Of a stretch of DNA of 64,000 bases, positions 29,504 to 38,939 are shown in pieces. The position numbers and the translations under genes were made by a program. Position 1 is the first letter of the stretch; the number at the start of each line of letters is the position of its first letter. The notes under the pieces were generated by a model. It was not told the DNA's origin. It did not search any database and worked only from the letters and a program-made list of their open reading frames with translations. The stretch spans positions 124,001 through 188,000 of the forward strand of contig SZXW01000001.1 of NCBI GenBank assembly GCA_005862285.1. The letters run 5' to 3'. The stretch is from Chlorobium sp. GTDB lineage: Bacteria > Bacteroidota > Chlorobiia > Chlorobiales > Chlorobiaceae.

Positions 29504-30098
29504 CGATACCGCGTTTATCGCTCATGACACGGGCATGAATGACATTTTTCAGCAGCCATGAATAGATCATATATACCAGGAAAGCACTGGCAATCCCGAT
29601 CAGCATTCCGGCGAGGACGTCTCCGGGATAGTGAACGCCGACATAAATCCGGGACCAGGCAATAAGGAATGCATAAACCGTCATCAATACTGAAAAAAGC
29701 TTTTCAATGAGTAGGCCGCGGTGAAAAAAAATCCATGTCATTGCTGCTGCGGCAGCGGAATTGGCCGCATGAGATGATGCGAAAGAATAACTTCCGGACT
29801 GCATGACAAGAAGCCGGCAATGATCGAGCGCGAAACAGGGACGGATGCGCTGCACAAGAGGTTTAAGCAGGCCTGATGCGGTAAAATCGGCTATTCCGAC
29901 AGCGATGAGGATCAGAATAACTGCCGGAACTCCATCTTTACCCATCCTGATCACAAAAAAGAGTATGGCAAGCAGATAGATATGTCCGGAAAGGTTGTCT
30001 CTGGTCAGAAAAACCATGAGATCGTCGGCTGCCGGATGAACCAGATCGAGGTTTATCCGCTGAAACAACCAGGCATCAGCCTGCTCGAGAATGGACAT
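29496..30098 (-). CDS. PAP2 superfamily phosphatase
   Basis: A 200-residue membrane phosphatase of the PAP2 (type 2 phosphatidic acid phosphatase) superfamily. The three motifs are present: KPLVQRIRPCF (KxxxxxxRP), SYSFASSHAANS (PSGH-type, here ASSH) and SRIYVGVHYPGDVLAG (SRxxxxxHxxxD). Such enzymes dephosphorylate undecaprenyl diphosphate or phospholipids, and a role in lipid carrier recycling is an inference. About five membrane helices are seen. It sits nine bases downstream of yidC. Confidence 0.9.
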   Translation of the reverse strand: MSILEQADAWLFQRINLDLVHPAADDLMVFLTRDNLSGHIYLLAILFFVIRMGKDGVPAVILILIAVGIADFTASGLLKPLVQRIRPCFALDHCRLLVMQSGSYSFASSHAANSAAAAAMTWIFFHRGLLIEKLFSVLMTVYAFLIAWSRIYVGVHYPGDVLAGMLIGIASAFLVYMIYSWLLKNVIHARVMSDKRGIDG

Positions 30099-30107
30099 AG
30101 CGGCGCT

Positions 30108-31862
30108 TTACTTTTTATCTCCCCCTTTTTTCTTTTTTCCGGACGGCTGTGTTGCGCTTTTGCCGGTATTCACAGCCGGAACAACAGCTGTTGTCGCAGT
30201 TGTCTTATTGATGTAAAACTGCTGGGCAACACTGAAAATATTGAACATGAGATAATACAGGCCAAGTCCTGCCGGCATGTTGTTGAAAAACAGCAGCATC
30301 ATTGCCGGGAACATGTAGGTCATGACCTTCATCTGGTCATTGGTCTGGGCAGTAGGGGTGATCTTCTGCTGCACAAAGACGGTAACCGCCATCAGGATAG
30401 GAAAAACCGCGATATGTTCACCATACATGGGAATGCTGAACCCGAAATTAAAAATGGAATCAGGGACCGAAAGGTCTTTTGCCCAGAGAAAACTGTGCTG
30501 GCGCAGCTGGATAGATGAACGGAACACATAAAACATGGCGAAGAGCAGCGGCATCTGAAGCAGCACTGGAAGACATCCACCAAGAGGATTCACTCCAGCC
30601 TCCTTGTAAATCCTTCCCAACTCGCTCTGCATTTTTGCAGGATTGTCCTTGTACTTCTCCTGGAGCTCTTTCATAAGCGGCTGCAATGCGGCCATTTTTT
30701 TCATCGACTTCGTGGAAGCCATTGAAAGAGGATAGGTCACCAGTTTGATAAGGAAAGCGAAAATGATGATGATCAGGCCGTAATTGCCGACAAAGGTATT
30801 CATCCAGTTGAAAACCGGGAGAATGATGAATTCCGCAAAAGGTCTTGTAAGCCAGTCCCAGCCGAAATCCATGATTTTTTCAAGACCGACTTTCATGGAC
30901 TTGACAGTATTGTAATCAAGCGGACCGACGTAGAGACTGTAACGGTTATCGACAACGCCGCCTGTTGACGGGACCCCCGTTTTCAGGGCTACAAGATAGT
31001 TTTCAAATTCGTTGCCGGCTGTTTTCCTTCCTTCGAGATAGATTCCCGAAGTACGGCCCTGGGGGATCAATGCCGATACGAAATACTTGTTGCGGACAGC
31101 AACCCATTTGGCCTCGCCGGATTCTTCCTCCCGATAAAGCTGGTTCTCCTTGCTTGCATCAAGCTTGACAAGGCTTCCTCCCAGATATGCACTGGAAAGG
31201 GCATTCATGGATTCATCCTTTCGGTTCAGCTCGCTGTATGCCAGACCTCCGTCCCACTGCAGCTGGTACTCGTTACCGGCAAGTTCACTGGCAAATCCGG
31301 TAAGTTTGACATCGTAATCGACTTTATAACTCTGTCCTGAAAAGAGATAGGTGATATCGACAGCCTGACCGGGAGCAACATCGAGATGATAGCTCACCGT
31401 ATAGGTCTGCTGACCGGTAATTGTATGAAGGGTATCGGCTGTCACCGAAGAGAAATAGAGATCCCTGGTATCAATTTTCTTGCCTTCCCTTGTCTGAAAA
31501 AGCAGTGAGAGAGCTCCTTTACTGCCATTGGTTACCAGATCGAACGGTTTGCGGTTTCCATCGAGGTGCTTTTTAAGCACGAGGGATTTCAATGTCGCAC
31601 CTTTTGAAGAAAGTGTTGCCCGGAAAAGATCATTTTCAAGCTTCAAGAGCCGCTCTTTGCCATTTGCAGCATTGGCAAATGCACCGAAACTGGCTGTGAG
31701 CGGTACTGCAGAAGGTTGTTCCTGAGGAGCCTGAATGCCGGTCTGCTCTGTCTTGGCAGCCTGCGGCGCCGGCAACGGCTTCTTTGCCGGAGACATGAAC
31801 TGAAGCCATACGATCATGATTAAGGCAATAAGAGCAAGCCCCGTAACCGAATTTCTATCCAT
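30108..31862 (-). CDS. yidC: Membrane protein insertase YidC
   Basis: Inserts membrane proteins alone or with SecYEG. The 584-residue protein has an N-terminal helix (residues 7-24), a large periplasmic domain (about 60-345) as in Gram-negative YidC, and the conserved insertase core with five helices from about 350. [39 protein letters not shown] and [22 protein letters not shown]-type segments identify it. The tail is lysine-rich ([11 protein letters not shown]), as in ribosome-binding YidC. It overlaps yidD by eight bases. Confidence 0.98.
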   Translation of the reverse strand: MDRNSVTGLALIALIMIVWLQFMSPAKKPLPAPQAAKTEQTGIQAPQEQPSAVPLTASFGAFANAANGKERLLKLENDLFRATLSSKGATLKSLVLKKHLDGNRKPFDLVTNGSKGALSLLFQTREGKKIDTRDLYFSSVTADTLHTITGQQTYTVSYHLDVAPGQAVDITYLFSGQSYKVDYDVKLTGFASELAGNEYQLQWDGGLAYSELNRKDESMNALSSAYLGGSLVKLDASKENQLYREEESGEAKWVAVRNKYFVSALIPQGRTSGIYLEGRKTAGNEFENYLVALKTGVPSTGGVVDNRYSLYVGPLDYNTVKSMKVGLEKIMDFGWDWLTRPFAEFIILPVFNWMNTFVGNYGLIIIIFAFLIKLVTYPLSMASTKSMKKMAALQPLMKELQEKYKDNPAKMQSELGRIYKEAGVNPLGGCLPVLLQMPLLFAMFYVFRSSIQLRQHSFLWAKDLSVPDSIFNFGFSIPMYGEHIAVFPILMAVTVFVQQKITPTAQTNDQMKVMTYMFPAMMLLFFNNMPAGLGLYYLMFNIFSVAQQFYINKTTATTAVVPAVNTGKSATQPSGKKKKGGDKK

Positions 31863-32130
31863 TACAACATTCTTTATGATTTGCCTTGAAACTGTTTTTT
31901 CCTGGCGGGACAGGGTCGAATCCCCCCTTTGAAAAAGGATTGCATCGTAAAATACGCCATACTGTCAATCCGGCGGCGGAAAAAAAGTTATGCTTTTCAA
32001 AAGCCTCAAGAGCATAACTTGAACAGGTAGGATAGTACTTACAGGAAGGTCCGAGCAACGGTGAAAGAAATGCCCGGTAAAATTTTATCAGAGCTATCGG
32101 AACACGATTGAAAAAATGCCATCTGTTCAT
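31855..32130 (-). CDS. yidD: Membrane protein insertion efficiency factor YidD
   Basis: A 91-residue protein with the Haemolytic/YidD domain: [35 protein letters not shown] (key groups FLSPxxGxxCxxxPTCSxYA) and [17 protein letters not shown]. It is believed to aid YidC-dependent insertion near the inner membrane face. It lies in the widely conserved rpmH-rnpA-yidD-yidC order beside the origin. Confidence 0.95.
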   Translation of the reverse strand: MNRWHFFNRVPIALIKFYRAFLSPLLGPSCKYYPTCSSYALEAFEKHNFFSAAGLTVWRILRCNPFSKGGFDPVPPGKNSFKANHKECCNG

Positions 32131-32197
32131 ATTCTTACGCTATCATGCAGTAAAAAAATCACATACCTGTTCATCTTCCATCCCCTGACACCGAAAA

Positions 32198-32635
32198 TCA
32201 TGAAGTGATCATTCTCCGTATCAATCTTCTGATTTCCAACCTGAATGCTTCGAGATCCGGAATAGTATTTTTTCTTCCCTTGTAAACAACAGCCATGTCC
32301 CTGCGATGGATTTCCGAAGCGGCAACTGCCGGTTCATCACCATTCACGGAAAACGGCTTTTCGAGCCTGTATGCTTCTCTCATCATCCTTTTGACCCTGT
32401 TGCGGCCAACTGCAGAAGGAACTGTCTTTTTACTGACCGCGAACAGAATGGAACCACTCTCTCCTGAACAGCTGCTTTCAGGTAAAGAAGCCGCATATAC
32501 CACTGTTAAAAAATCACCTTTCACACTTTTTCCAATTCTGAAAAGGCGTGAAATAAGATTTTTTTTTCTCAGGATTTCCCGCTTGCGCAGAGATTGGTTG
32601 TGTGCCTTTACCTTGTTCAATGCTTGAAAATGCAA
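32198..32635 (-). CDS. rnpA: Ribonuclease P protein component
   Basis: The protein cofactor of RNase P, which trims tRNA 5' ends. The RNR motif is present in VGRNRVKRMMREAYRLEK, and FAVSKKTVPSAVGRNRVKRMM spans the family centre. The frame of 145 residues begins at a TTG at 32635, preceded by CGGGA. A second TTG at 32620 is possible, and no ATG fits. It begins 44 bases after rpmH, as expected for the rpmH-rnpA pair. Confidence 0.9.
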   Translation of the reverse strand: MHFQALNKVKAHNQSLRKREILRKKNLISRLFRIGKSVKGDFLTVVYAASLPESSCSGESGSILFAVSKKTVPSAVGRNRVKRMMREAYRLEKPFSVNGDEPAVAASEIHRRDMAVVYKGRKNTIPDLEAFRLEIRRLIRRMITS

Positions 32636-32679
32636 TTTTCCCGATCAGCCGGTTTCGATGCAGCTGAAAAACCAGATAT

Positions 32680-32841
32680 CTATCGACCGGTTGTACCCAT
32701 CTGACTGCTTACAGAAAGCGAATGACGTCCTTTGGCTCTTCTGGAAGACAGAACTTTCCGGCCGTTTTTGGTGGCCATTCTTTGTCTGAATCCGTGCTTG
32801 TTCCTTCTTTTTCTATTCCTCGGCTGAAAGGTTCTTTTCAT
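32680..32841 (-). CDS. rpmH: 50S ribosomal protein L34
   Basis: A 53-residue, very basic ribosomal protein. The sequence [22 protein letters not shown] followed by [22 protein letters not shown] is unmistakable L34 (shown in two parts: KRTFQPxxxKRxxxHGFRxRM and GRxVLxxRRxKGR). It has a nine-residue C-terminal extension beyond the usual end. It is the first gene of the minus-strand rpmH-rnpA-yidD-yidC block facing away from dnaA. Confidence 0.97.
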   Translation of the reverse strand: MKRTFQPRNRKRRNKHGFRQRMATKNGRKVLSSRRAKGRHSLSVSSQMGTTGR

Positions 32842-32849
32842 TTCTCAGT

Positions 32850-33339
32850 GCTCCACACCGTTTAAATAAACAAAAATTACTTGGCTTATAATTTAGCATA
32901 ATGAACTGTCAATAACAAATGTTCACACATCGCATAAAATCATGATAACTCTTTTATCAACACGCTTTGACCGATACCGGACAATGTGGACAACTTGTGG
33001 AAAAAAATACCATCCTGCCCGGAAACAGGCGCCAGTACCGGGAAACAAAACAATCAAGACATGTTGACTACTTTCAGTAAAAAGCAGTTTAAAATATTTA
33101 TATATAATCACTTATAGTGTTGAGAAATCTGAATGGATTCAATGCTTTCCTGATGATGTTTTAAATCAAATGAATTTGTTATTTATCCACGTAAAACACT
33201 AACTTGTAAACAGAAAATGTTGATGATGAAAGGACAAAGACCCTTATTCACTCTATTTTCCTTAATTCTACGCTATTAACAGGGAACTGCTTCAACCCGT
33301 TTCCTGTATAAAATCACATGAAAAAAGAAGAAAAGTTCA
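32850..33339. other. Candidate oriC part 1: AT-rich rpmH-dnaA intergenic region with DnaA-box-like sites
   Basis: This region of nearly 500 bases has no gene. It separates rpmH (minus) from dnaA (plus). DnaA-box-like 9-mers, each one mismatch from TTATCCACA, are TTATCAACA at 32954-32962, TTGTCCACA (minus) at 32985-32993, TTTTCCACA (minus) at 32996-33004 and TTATCCACG at 33183-33191. A very AT-rich stretch at about 33085-33115 could be the unwinding element. Location and composition fit a replication origin or a DnaA-autoregulated dnaA promoter. Confidence 0.65.
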
Positions 33340-34749
33340 ATGGAGCAGCAAATCTGGGTTTCCTGTCTCAAAGACATAAGGGAAAAAATAAATCCCCTTG
33401 CTTTTAAAACATGGTTTATCCCTATCAAGCCCGTCAGTTTTACCGGAAATGAACTCACTATAGAGGTTCCAAGCCAGTTTTTCTACGAATGGATTGAAGA
33501 AAACTATTCGTCATTTCTGAAACAGGCTCTTAAAAATGTCATCGGCCCGGAAGCAAGATTGATGTACTCGATTGTTGTAGATAAATCACAAGGCCAGCCG
33601 GTAACCATAGAATTACCGCATCAGAACGTGATGAATGGTGGTTCAGGCGTTGAAAATCTCTCTCAGAACAGTGCTCCTGCCGCTCAGTCTGTTTTTCAAA
33701 ACAATCTTGCCCGTTTTGAGACACAACTGAACAAGAAATATACTTTTGACACCCTTATCCGCGGAGACTGCAACTCTCTGGCTTTCGCTGCCTCAAAATC
33801 GGTTGCACAGAGTCCGGGACAAAATGCTTTCAATCCGCTGGTCATCTATGGAGGGGTAGGGCTTGGAAAAACGCATATGATGCAGGCTATAGGAAACACT
33901 GTTAGAGAAAGCAAACCGAACAGTCGTGTACTGTATGTATCGAGCGAAAAATTTGCCATCGATTTTGTCAGTGCCATTCAAAACGGAAAAATTCAGGAAT
34001 TTTCCTCTTTCTACCGCTCCATAGATGTTCTGATCATAGACGACATTCAGTTTTTCTCCGGCAAGGAAAAGACACAGGAGGAAATTTTTCACATTTTCAA
34101 TACCCTCCATCAGTCAAACAAACAGATCATACTGTCGGCCGACCGCCCCATAAAAGAAATAAAAGGGATTGAAGACCGTCTGATATCCCGTTTCAACTGG
34201 GGCCTCTCGGCAGATATACAGCCTCCTGATTACGAAACGAGAAGAGCTATTATCCAGAGTAAACTGGAACATAGCGGTGTAAATCTCGATGAACCGGTCA
34301 TCGAGTTTATCGCAACAAACATCACGGACAACGTCCGAGAGCTTGAAGGGTGCATCGTAAAGCTGCTTGCCGCCCAGTCACTTGACAACATGGAAATCGA
34401 TCTGCAGTTCACAAAACAGACCCTGAAGGATATTATCAGGCAAACAACAAAGCGTCTTACGCTGGAAACAATTGAAAAAGCTGTCTGCTCATATTTTTCT
34501 ATCACACAGAATGACCTGAAAGGAAAATCGAAAAAGAAGGAAATAGCTATGGGAAGGCAGATTGCCATGTATCTCTCTAAAACAATGACAGAGTCATCTC
34601 TTAAAACAATAGGCCTTCATTTCGGAGGGAGAGATCATTCAACTGTTATCCATGCCGTGAATACTGTAGGAAAACGTGCGGAGTCGATATCAGAGGAAAG
34701 AAAAAAGATAGAAGAAATCAGGAAAAGGATAGAGATTCTTTCAATGTGA
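33340..34749 (+). CDS. dnaA: Chromosomal replication initiator protein DnaA
   Basis: The AAA+ initiator that binds DnaA boxes and melts oriC. The 469-residue protein has domain I (residues 1-85, including NPLAFKTWF-like sequence), a Gln/Asn-rich linker, the AAA+ domain with Walker [12 protein letters not shown] and Walker [20 protein letters not shown], and the C-terminal DNA-binding domain ending [12 protein letters not shown]. It is the first gene rightward from the origin. Confidence 0.98.
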   Translation: MEQQIWVSCLKDIREKINPLAFKTWFIPIKPVSFTGNELTIEVPSQFFYEWIEENYSSFLKQALKNVIGPEARLMYSIVVDKSQGQPVTIELPHQNVMNGGSGVENLSQNSAPAAQSVFQNNLARFETQLNKKYTFDTLIRGDCNSLAFAASKSVAQSPGQNAFNPLVIYGGVGLGKTHMMQAIGNTVRESKPNSRVLYVSSEKFAIDFVSAIQNGKIQEFSSFYRSIDVLIIDDIQFFSGKEKTQEEIFHIFNTLHQSNKQIILSADRPIKEIKGIEDRLISRFNWGLSADIQPPDYETRRAIIQSKLEHSGVNLDEPVIEFIATNITDNVRELEGCIVKLLAAQSLDNMEIDLQFTKQTLKDIIRQTTKRLTLETIEKAVCSYFSITQNDLKGKSKKKEIAMGRQIAMYLSKTMTESSLKTIGLHFGGRDHSTVIHAVNTVGKRAESISEERKKIEEIRKRIEILSM

Positions 34750-35030
34750 ACAGAAAATGTGTAAAAAATGTTGGCCGGATGTTAGTATAATCTTGATAAC
34801 AGGCTGGATTATCCACGGAAAAAGTTACAGAAAGAAGCTTCCACAAATAACTCACAATACTGACATTGAAAAAAGGAGATGCTATCAACACTGAAACATG
34901 ATATTCAAATCCTTTTATATTATTAAAATAAATACATTTATCAAGCAGAGAGCTTGAAGCATCAAGATTTCAACACTAACAACAACAGCAACAATAATTT
35001 TAAAAATATAAATAGTTAATACAGAGGCAG
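34750..35030. other. Candidate oriC part 2: dnaA-dnaN intergenic region
   Basis: A gap of 281 bases that is strongly AT-rich toward dnaN (about 34900-35025) with no gene. It has a TTATCCACG at 34809-34817, identical to the 9-mer upstream of dnaA, and a weaker CTTCCACAA at about 34838. The dnaN promoter must also lie here. Together with the region upstream of dnaA this may form a bipartite origin. Confidence 0.5.
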
Positions 35031-36155
35031 ATGAAAATAATCTCTTCCATTCGACAACTGCAGGATGCAGTCGGTAAAGTTGCCCACGCAATACCTGCAA
35101 AAAGCATTGATCCAAGGTTTGAAAATGTCCATTTGACAGTAGAAAGCGGCAATCTTACCATCTATGCAACTGATGGAGAGCTTTCAATAACAGCAACAAT
35201 CGATGTTGAAACGAATGACAACGGAAACATCGCCATCAAGGCAAGAACTTTTCAGGATTTCCTCAGGAGTATGTACGATACATCTGTTTCATTTGCCATT
35301 GAAAGGCAGGAGATAAGCGATCATGGAACAGTAATGATTACAACGGATAAGGGTAAGTACAAAATGCCCTGTTTTTATGAGAGCAAAACGGAAAAACAGG
35401 ACAAGAACTATGATATCTCACTTGAGCTGCCAACTTCAGAACTGCAGGACCTCATCCAGAAAACGATATTTGCATGCAGTGTTGATGGTATGCGACCTGC
35501 TATGATGGGCGTTCTCTTTGAACTAGAAGGAAATGTCATAACAGCTGTCTCGACTGACGGGCACAGGCTGGTACGGTGCAGGAAAAACTCATCACTCGAC
35601 ATCAAGGAAAAACAGAAGATTGTTGTCCCATCCAGAGTTCTTTCAATTATTCAGAAACTCGCTCAGCAAGAGACAATCGTCATGAGTATCGATTCTGATC
35701 GACGTTTTATTCGTTTGACAAGCGGCAACATCGTTCTTGATGCAGCACTGATAGTAGAACCATATCCCAACTATGAAGCTGTCATTCCTGTAGAGCATGA
35801 CAAGCAGATGATAATTGAAAGATCGATAATCTATGATTCCGTAAGACGTGTGGGAAGGTTTTCAAGCATAGGGGATGTGAAAATGGTTCTTGACGGGCAG
35901 AACATAAGAATCATGGCAGAAAATACAAATGAAGGAGAGTCAGCACAGGAAGAATTGCCATGCAGTTTTACTGGTGAGCCCATCACGATAGGGTTCAATT
36001 CACGTTTTGTTGAGGCGGCACTTGCGCATATTGATGAAAACGAGATAAGGGTAGAGTTGAAAAGCCCGACAACTGCCGTAATTTTCAAACCGAACAGCGA
36101 AGAACAGCAGGATAGACTTATCATTCTGGTAATGCCTGTGAGGATCAATAATTGA
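35031..36155 (+). CDS. dnaN: DNA polymerase III subunit beta (sliding clamp)
   Basis: The ring-shaped processivity clamp. The 374 residues match the three-domain clamp fold: NLTIYATDGELSITATI in domain 1, GVLFELEGNVITAVSTDGHRLVRC in domain 2 (TDGHRL is the hallmark), and the C-terminal LVMPVRI as the peptide-binding rim. The clamp tethers replicative and repair polymerases. It is followed by recF after 16 bases. Confidence 0.98.
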   Translation: MKIISSIRQLQDAVGKVAHAIPAKSIDPRFENVHLTVESGNLTIYATDGELSITATIDVETNDNGNIAIKARTFQDFLRSMYDTSVSFAIERQEISDHGTVMITTDKGKYKMPCFYESKTEKQDKNYDISLELPTSELQDLIQKTIFACSVDGMRPAMMGVLFELEGNVITAVSTDGHRLVRCRKNSSLDIKEKQKIVVPSRVLSIIQKLAQQETIVMSIDSDRRFIRLTSGNIVLDAALIVEPYPNYEAVIPVEHDKQMIIERSIIYDSVRRVGRFSSIGDVKMVLDGQNIRIMAENTNEGESAQEELPCSFTGEPITIGFNSRFVEAALAHIDENEIRVELKSPTTAVIFKPNSEEQQDRLIILVMPVRINN

Positions 36156-36171
36156 AGAATGAGGAAATTTA

Positions 36172-37275
36172 TTGATACTGAAAAACATATCGTATGAGAA
36201 TTTCAGGAATCACAGATCGCTGACATTTGAACCGGAAAATGGAATAAATCTCATTTACGGACCGAATGGATCCGGTAAAACATCGATTCTTGAAGGGATT
36301 CATTATTGCGCGCTGACAAAGGGTTTTGTCAGCGCCAACGATCAGCAGTGTCTAACTTTTGAAGCAGAATATTTTTTGGTCAACGGTCATTTCATAAGTG
36401 AAAATGACAGGCAGTTAACAGTAAAAATTACGTATAAAAAAGAAAAAAAGATAACCGTCAATCATTCAGAAGTTAAACCATTTTCACAGCATATAGGTAC
36501 GATACCCTGTATAACATTTTCCCCTCCAGAGATTTCAATTGTCAATGGATCGCCAATGGAAAGAAGGAGATTCATTGACAATTCCATTTGCCAGACAGAC
36601 AGAAAATATCTTGATGATCTCCTCACATATAGGAGGGTTCTCAGCCAGAGAAATACATTACTTGCACAGATAAAGGAACATTCAGAAGAACGGGACAATA
36701 CACTGTCGATATGGTCCGAACAGCTTTCACGCATTGCTGCCGCAATCATAACAAAAAGGGTACGATTTACAGAAGAAATACTACAGCGGCTTTACGGAAT
36801 ATATAAAGAGCTTTCGGTTCGGGAAGAACCATCAATATTGTACAGATGCTCAGTGGGAAGCATAAGTAAAGAAGATAAAGAGGAAATACTCTATCACAGG
36901 TTAAGGCAGAAGTATAAAGAAACAGAAAAAACGGATATTTACAGGGCACAGACATCGATAGGGCCGCATAGGGATGACATGCTGATAAAAATGAATGAAA
37001 AAGAGATAGGAAAATACGCATCCCAGGGACAGATGAGAACATTTCTTATCGGTCTGAAACTCGCACAGCACCGGTATTTCAACGAAAAACTTGGTGAAAA
37101 GCCGATATGCCTTCTTGACGACATCTTCAGTGAGCTCGATACAAAAAGAACCGAAGATATACTTGCTCTCCTGAAAACATACGGACAGAGTATCATAACA
37201 TCGGCTGAAAAAAAAACATACGGTGGTATAAATGAGATTTCGATAGAAAATATGAAGAAAGAAAAGAGGCTGTAA
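36172..37275 (+). CDS. recF: DNA replication and repair protein RecF
   Basis: An SMC-like ATPase for loading RecA at gaps. The 367-residue protein shows the N-terminal ISYENFRNHRSLTFEP, Walker A YGPNGSGKTSILEGIHY, the segment TSIGPHRDD, the ABC signature region YASQGQMRTFLIGLKLA and Walker B CLLDDIFSELD. Translation starts at a TTG with GAGG eight bases upstream. dnaA-dnaN-recF is the ancestral origin gene order. Confidence 0.96.
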   Translation: MILKNISYENFRNHRSLTFEPENGINLIYGPNGSGKTSILEGIHYCALTKGFVSANDQQCLTFEAEYFLVNGHFISENDRQLTVKITYKKEKKITVNHSEVKPFSQHIGTIPCITFSPPEISIVNGSPMERRRFIDNSICQTDRKYLDDLLTYRRVLSQRNTLLAQIKEHSEERDNTLSIWSEQLSRIAAAIITKRVRFTEEILQRLYGIYKELSVREEPSILYRCSVGSISKEDKEEILYHRLRQKYKETEKTDIYRAQTSIGPHRDDMLIKMNEKEIGKYASQGQMRTFLIGLKLAQHRYFNEKLGEKPICLLDDIFSELDTKRTEDILALLKTYGQSIITSAEKKTYGGINEISIENMKKEKRL

Positions 37276-37277
37276 CA

Positions 37278-37571
37278 GTGTCACGAAAAAAAAATCCAAG
37301 GAAAATATCAGAAGTTGTTTGCGAAATGTGCAGGAGCATGGGAATGGATGATGCTTACCAGCAATACAAGACACTTCAGATATGGAACAGTGTTGTAGGT
37401 GAAGGCATATCCGCAGAAACGGCAATAGAGAGATTTTACGAGGGACAGTTGTTCATCCGAGTCAAAAACCCGGCATGGCGAATGGAGCTGAATTTCAGGA
37501 AACAGGAAATAAGAAGGAAATTGAACGAAGCTCTGAAAGATAATATTGTCGAAGAAATAGTCTTCAGATGA
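37278..37571 (+). CDS. DUF721/DciA family protein
   Basis: A 97-residue protein of the DUF721 family. The family includes DciA, a loader for the replicative helicase DnaB in many bacteria lacking DnaC. WNSVVGEGISAETAIERFYEGQLFIRVKNPAWRMELNF covers the KH-like core; shown by its key features WxxVVG, LxVxxxxxxWxxEL. It starts at a GTG two bases after recF and is therefore coupled to it. The position beside dnaA, dnaN and recF supports a replication role. Confidence 0.8.
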   Translation: MSRKKNPRKISEVVCEMCRSMGMDDAYQQYKTLQIWNSVVGEGISAETAIERFYEGQLFIRVKNPAWRMELNFRKQEIRRKLNEALKDNIVEEIVFR

Positions 37572-37596
37572 AAAAGGGCCGGAAAGGCCCTTTTTT
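37571..37596. terminator. Bidirectional rho-independent terminator
   Basis: A 10-base stem AAAAAGGGCC / GGCCCTTTTT with the five-base loop GGAAA (37581-37585) and T-tracts usable on both strands. It lies exactly between the convergent DUF721 and flavodiiron genes. Confidence 0.9.
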
Positions 37597-37611
37597 ACAT
37601 GCAGGAAACCT

Positions 37612-38835
37612 TCAGAGATTGCAGCTCAACTGGTACATTTCAATCATTTTATCCGCAAAAGATTTTCCGAATGAGAGACATCTTTCAAATTCCGGTTCAT
37701 GGGGTTTGAATTTCACCATGACGTTCTGGTCGAATACCTTCAGTTTCAGCATGGAAAAGTTGGTTTCAATCATCTTTGCAGCTTCACCGCTCCATCCAAA
37801 TGATCCGAACGCAGCGGCAAGCTTTCCCCTGTCACGTATAGGATTGACGGCAGCAAAGAACTGATAGATCTGAGGAAGGATGTTCTGGTTAATTGTTGGA
37901 GATCCGAGTATGATGCCTGAACAGTGAGCGATTTTGTCTTCAAGCCTGGAAAAGTGTACCGATTCGATGTCGCAGATATCGATAACGAAGTCGCATGACT
38001 GTCGGAGACCATCGGCAATTTTATGTGCAAGCAGGGTTGTGTTTTCGTAGGCTGAAACGTATGCGATAAGAATATTCTTGTCGTTTGGCAATGCAATGGC
38101 ATGTGAGGCATATTTAGCGGAAAGGTCAACATATTTTTTCCAATTCGTGCGAAGGATAGGCCCGTGACCAGGGCAGATACAGGCAATATCGAGCGATTGT
38201 ATCTTATCGATGGCCTGAAGCATGTATTTGCTGAAAGGACGAAGTATGGCATCGAAATAATAGGTAAATGCATCGTCGAAATCACCGACGGTATCATCAT
38301 ACATTTCCTCATGACAGAAATGGCTGCCGAAAGAGTCGCAGGTGAAAAGAATACGATCTTCTTCGAGCCAGGTATATATAGAGTCCGGCCAGTGAAGATT
38401 TGGAGCATTGATAAAATGAAGGGTTTTGTTGCCGAGATCAAGGGTGTCCCCGGTTTTCACGACAAGTGATTTGAAATCATGACCGGTCTGGTCACGAAGA
38501 AACTTGATGGCATTGCCGCTTCCGACAACCGTCGCTTCGGGCGCAATGGCAAGGAGATTGCGCACATTGCCGGAATGATCAGGTTCGGTATGATCGACGA
38601 TGATGTACTGTATATCAGATGGATCCGTAACCTGTTTTATCTTTGAGAGATAAGTTGGCCAGAATTTTTCCTTCGTTGTTTCTATAATTGCCTTCTTTTC
38701 AGCGTTGATGAAATACGAGTTGTACGTTGTTCCGTATTTCGTTTCCATTACAATGTCAAAAGTTATAAGTCCAGGATCGAGGACACCTATCCAGCTTACA
38801 TCCTGCGTGACGGGAAGAACTTTATGGTCAGTCAT
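37612..38835 (-). CDS. fprA: Flavodiiron protein (A-type flavoprotein, FprA)
   Basis: Reduces oxygen to water or nitric oxide to N2O, protecting anaerobes. The 407-residue protein has the metallo-beta-lactamase di-iron domain with HTEPDHSGN (H-x-E-x-D-H ligands), later His and Asp ligands (CPGHGPILR), and a C-terminal flavodoxin domain ([52 protein letters not shown]). No rubredoxin domain is fused. A role in oxygen detoxification fits a strict anaerobe. Confidence 0.95.
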   Translation of the reverse strand: MTDHKVLPVTQDVSWIGVLDPGLITFDIVMETKYGTTYNSYFINAEKKAIIETTKEKFWPTYLSKIKQVTDPSDIQYIIVDHTEPDHSGNVRNLLAIAPEATVVGSGNAIKFLRDQTGHDFKSLVVKTGDTLDLGNKTLHFINAPNLHWPDSIYTWLEEDRILFTCDSFGSHFCHEEMYDDTVGDFDDAFTYYFDAILRPFSKYMLQAIDKIQSLDIACICPGHGPILRTNWKKYVDLSAKYASHAIALPNDKNILIAYVSAYENTTLLAHKIADGLRQSCDFVIDICDIESVHFSRLEDKIAHCSGIILGSPTINQNILPQIYQFFAAVNPIRDRGKLAAAFGSFGWSGEAAKMIETNFSMLKLKVFDQNVMVKFKPHEPEFERCLSFGKSFADKMIEMYQLSCNL

Positions 38836-38939
38836 GTTTGATAAGAGAAATGATTAAAAATAAATACTTTACCCATATACTACCGTTAAAGGGCGCACAG
38901 AGTTCCGATTAAAAAAAAAGAGAGAAAGTATAAAAACTA

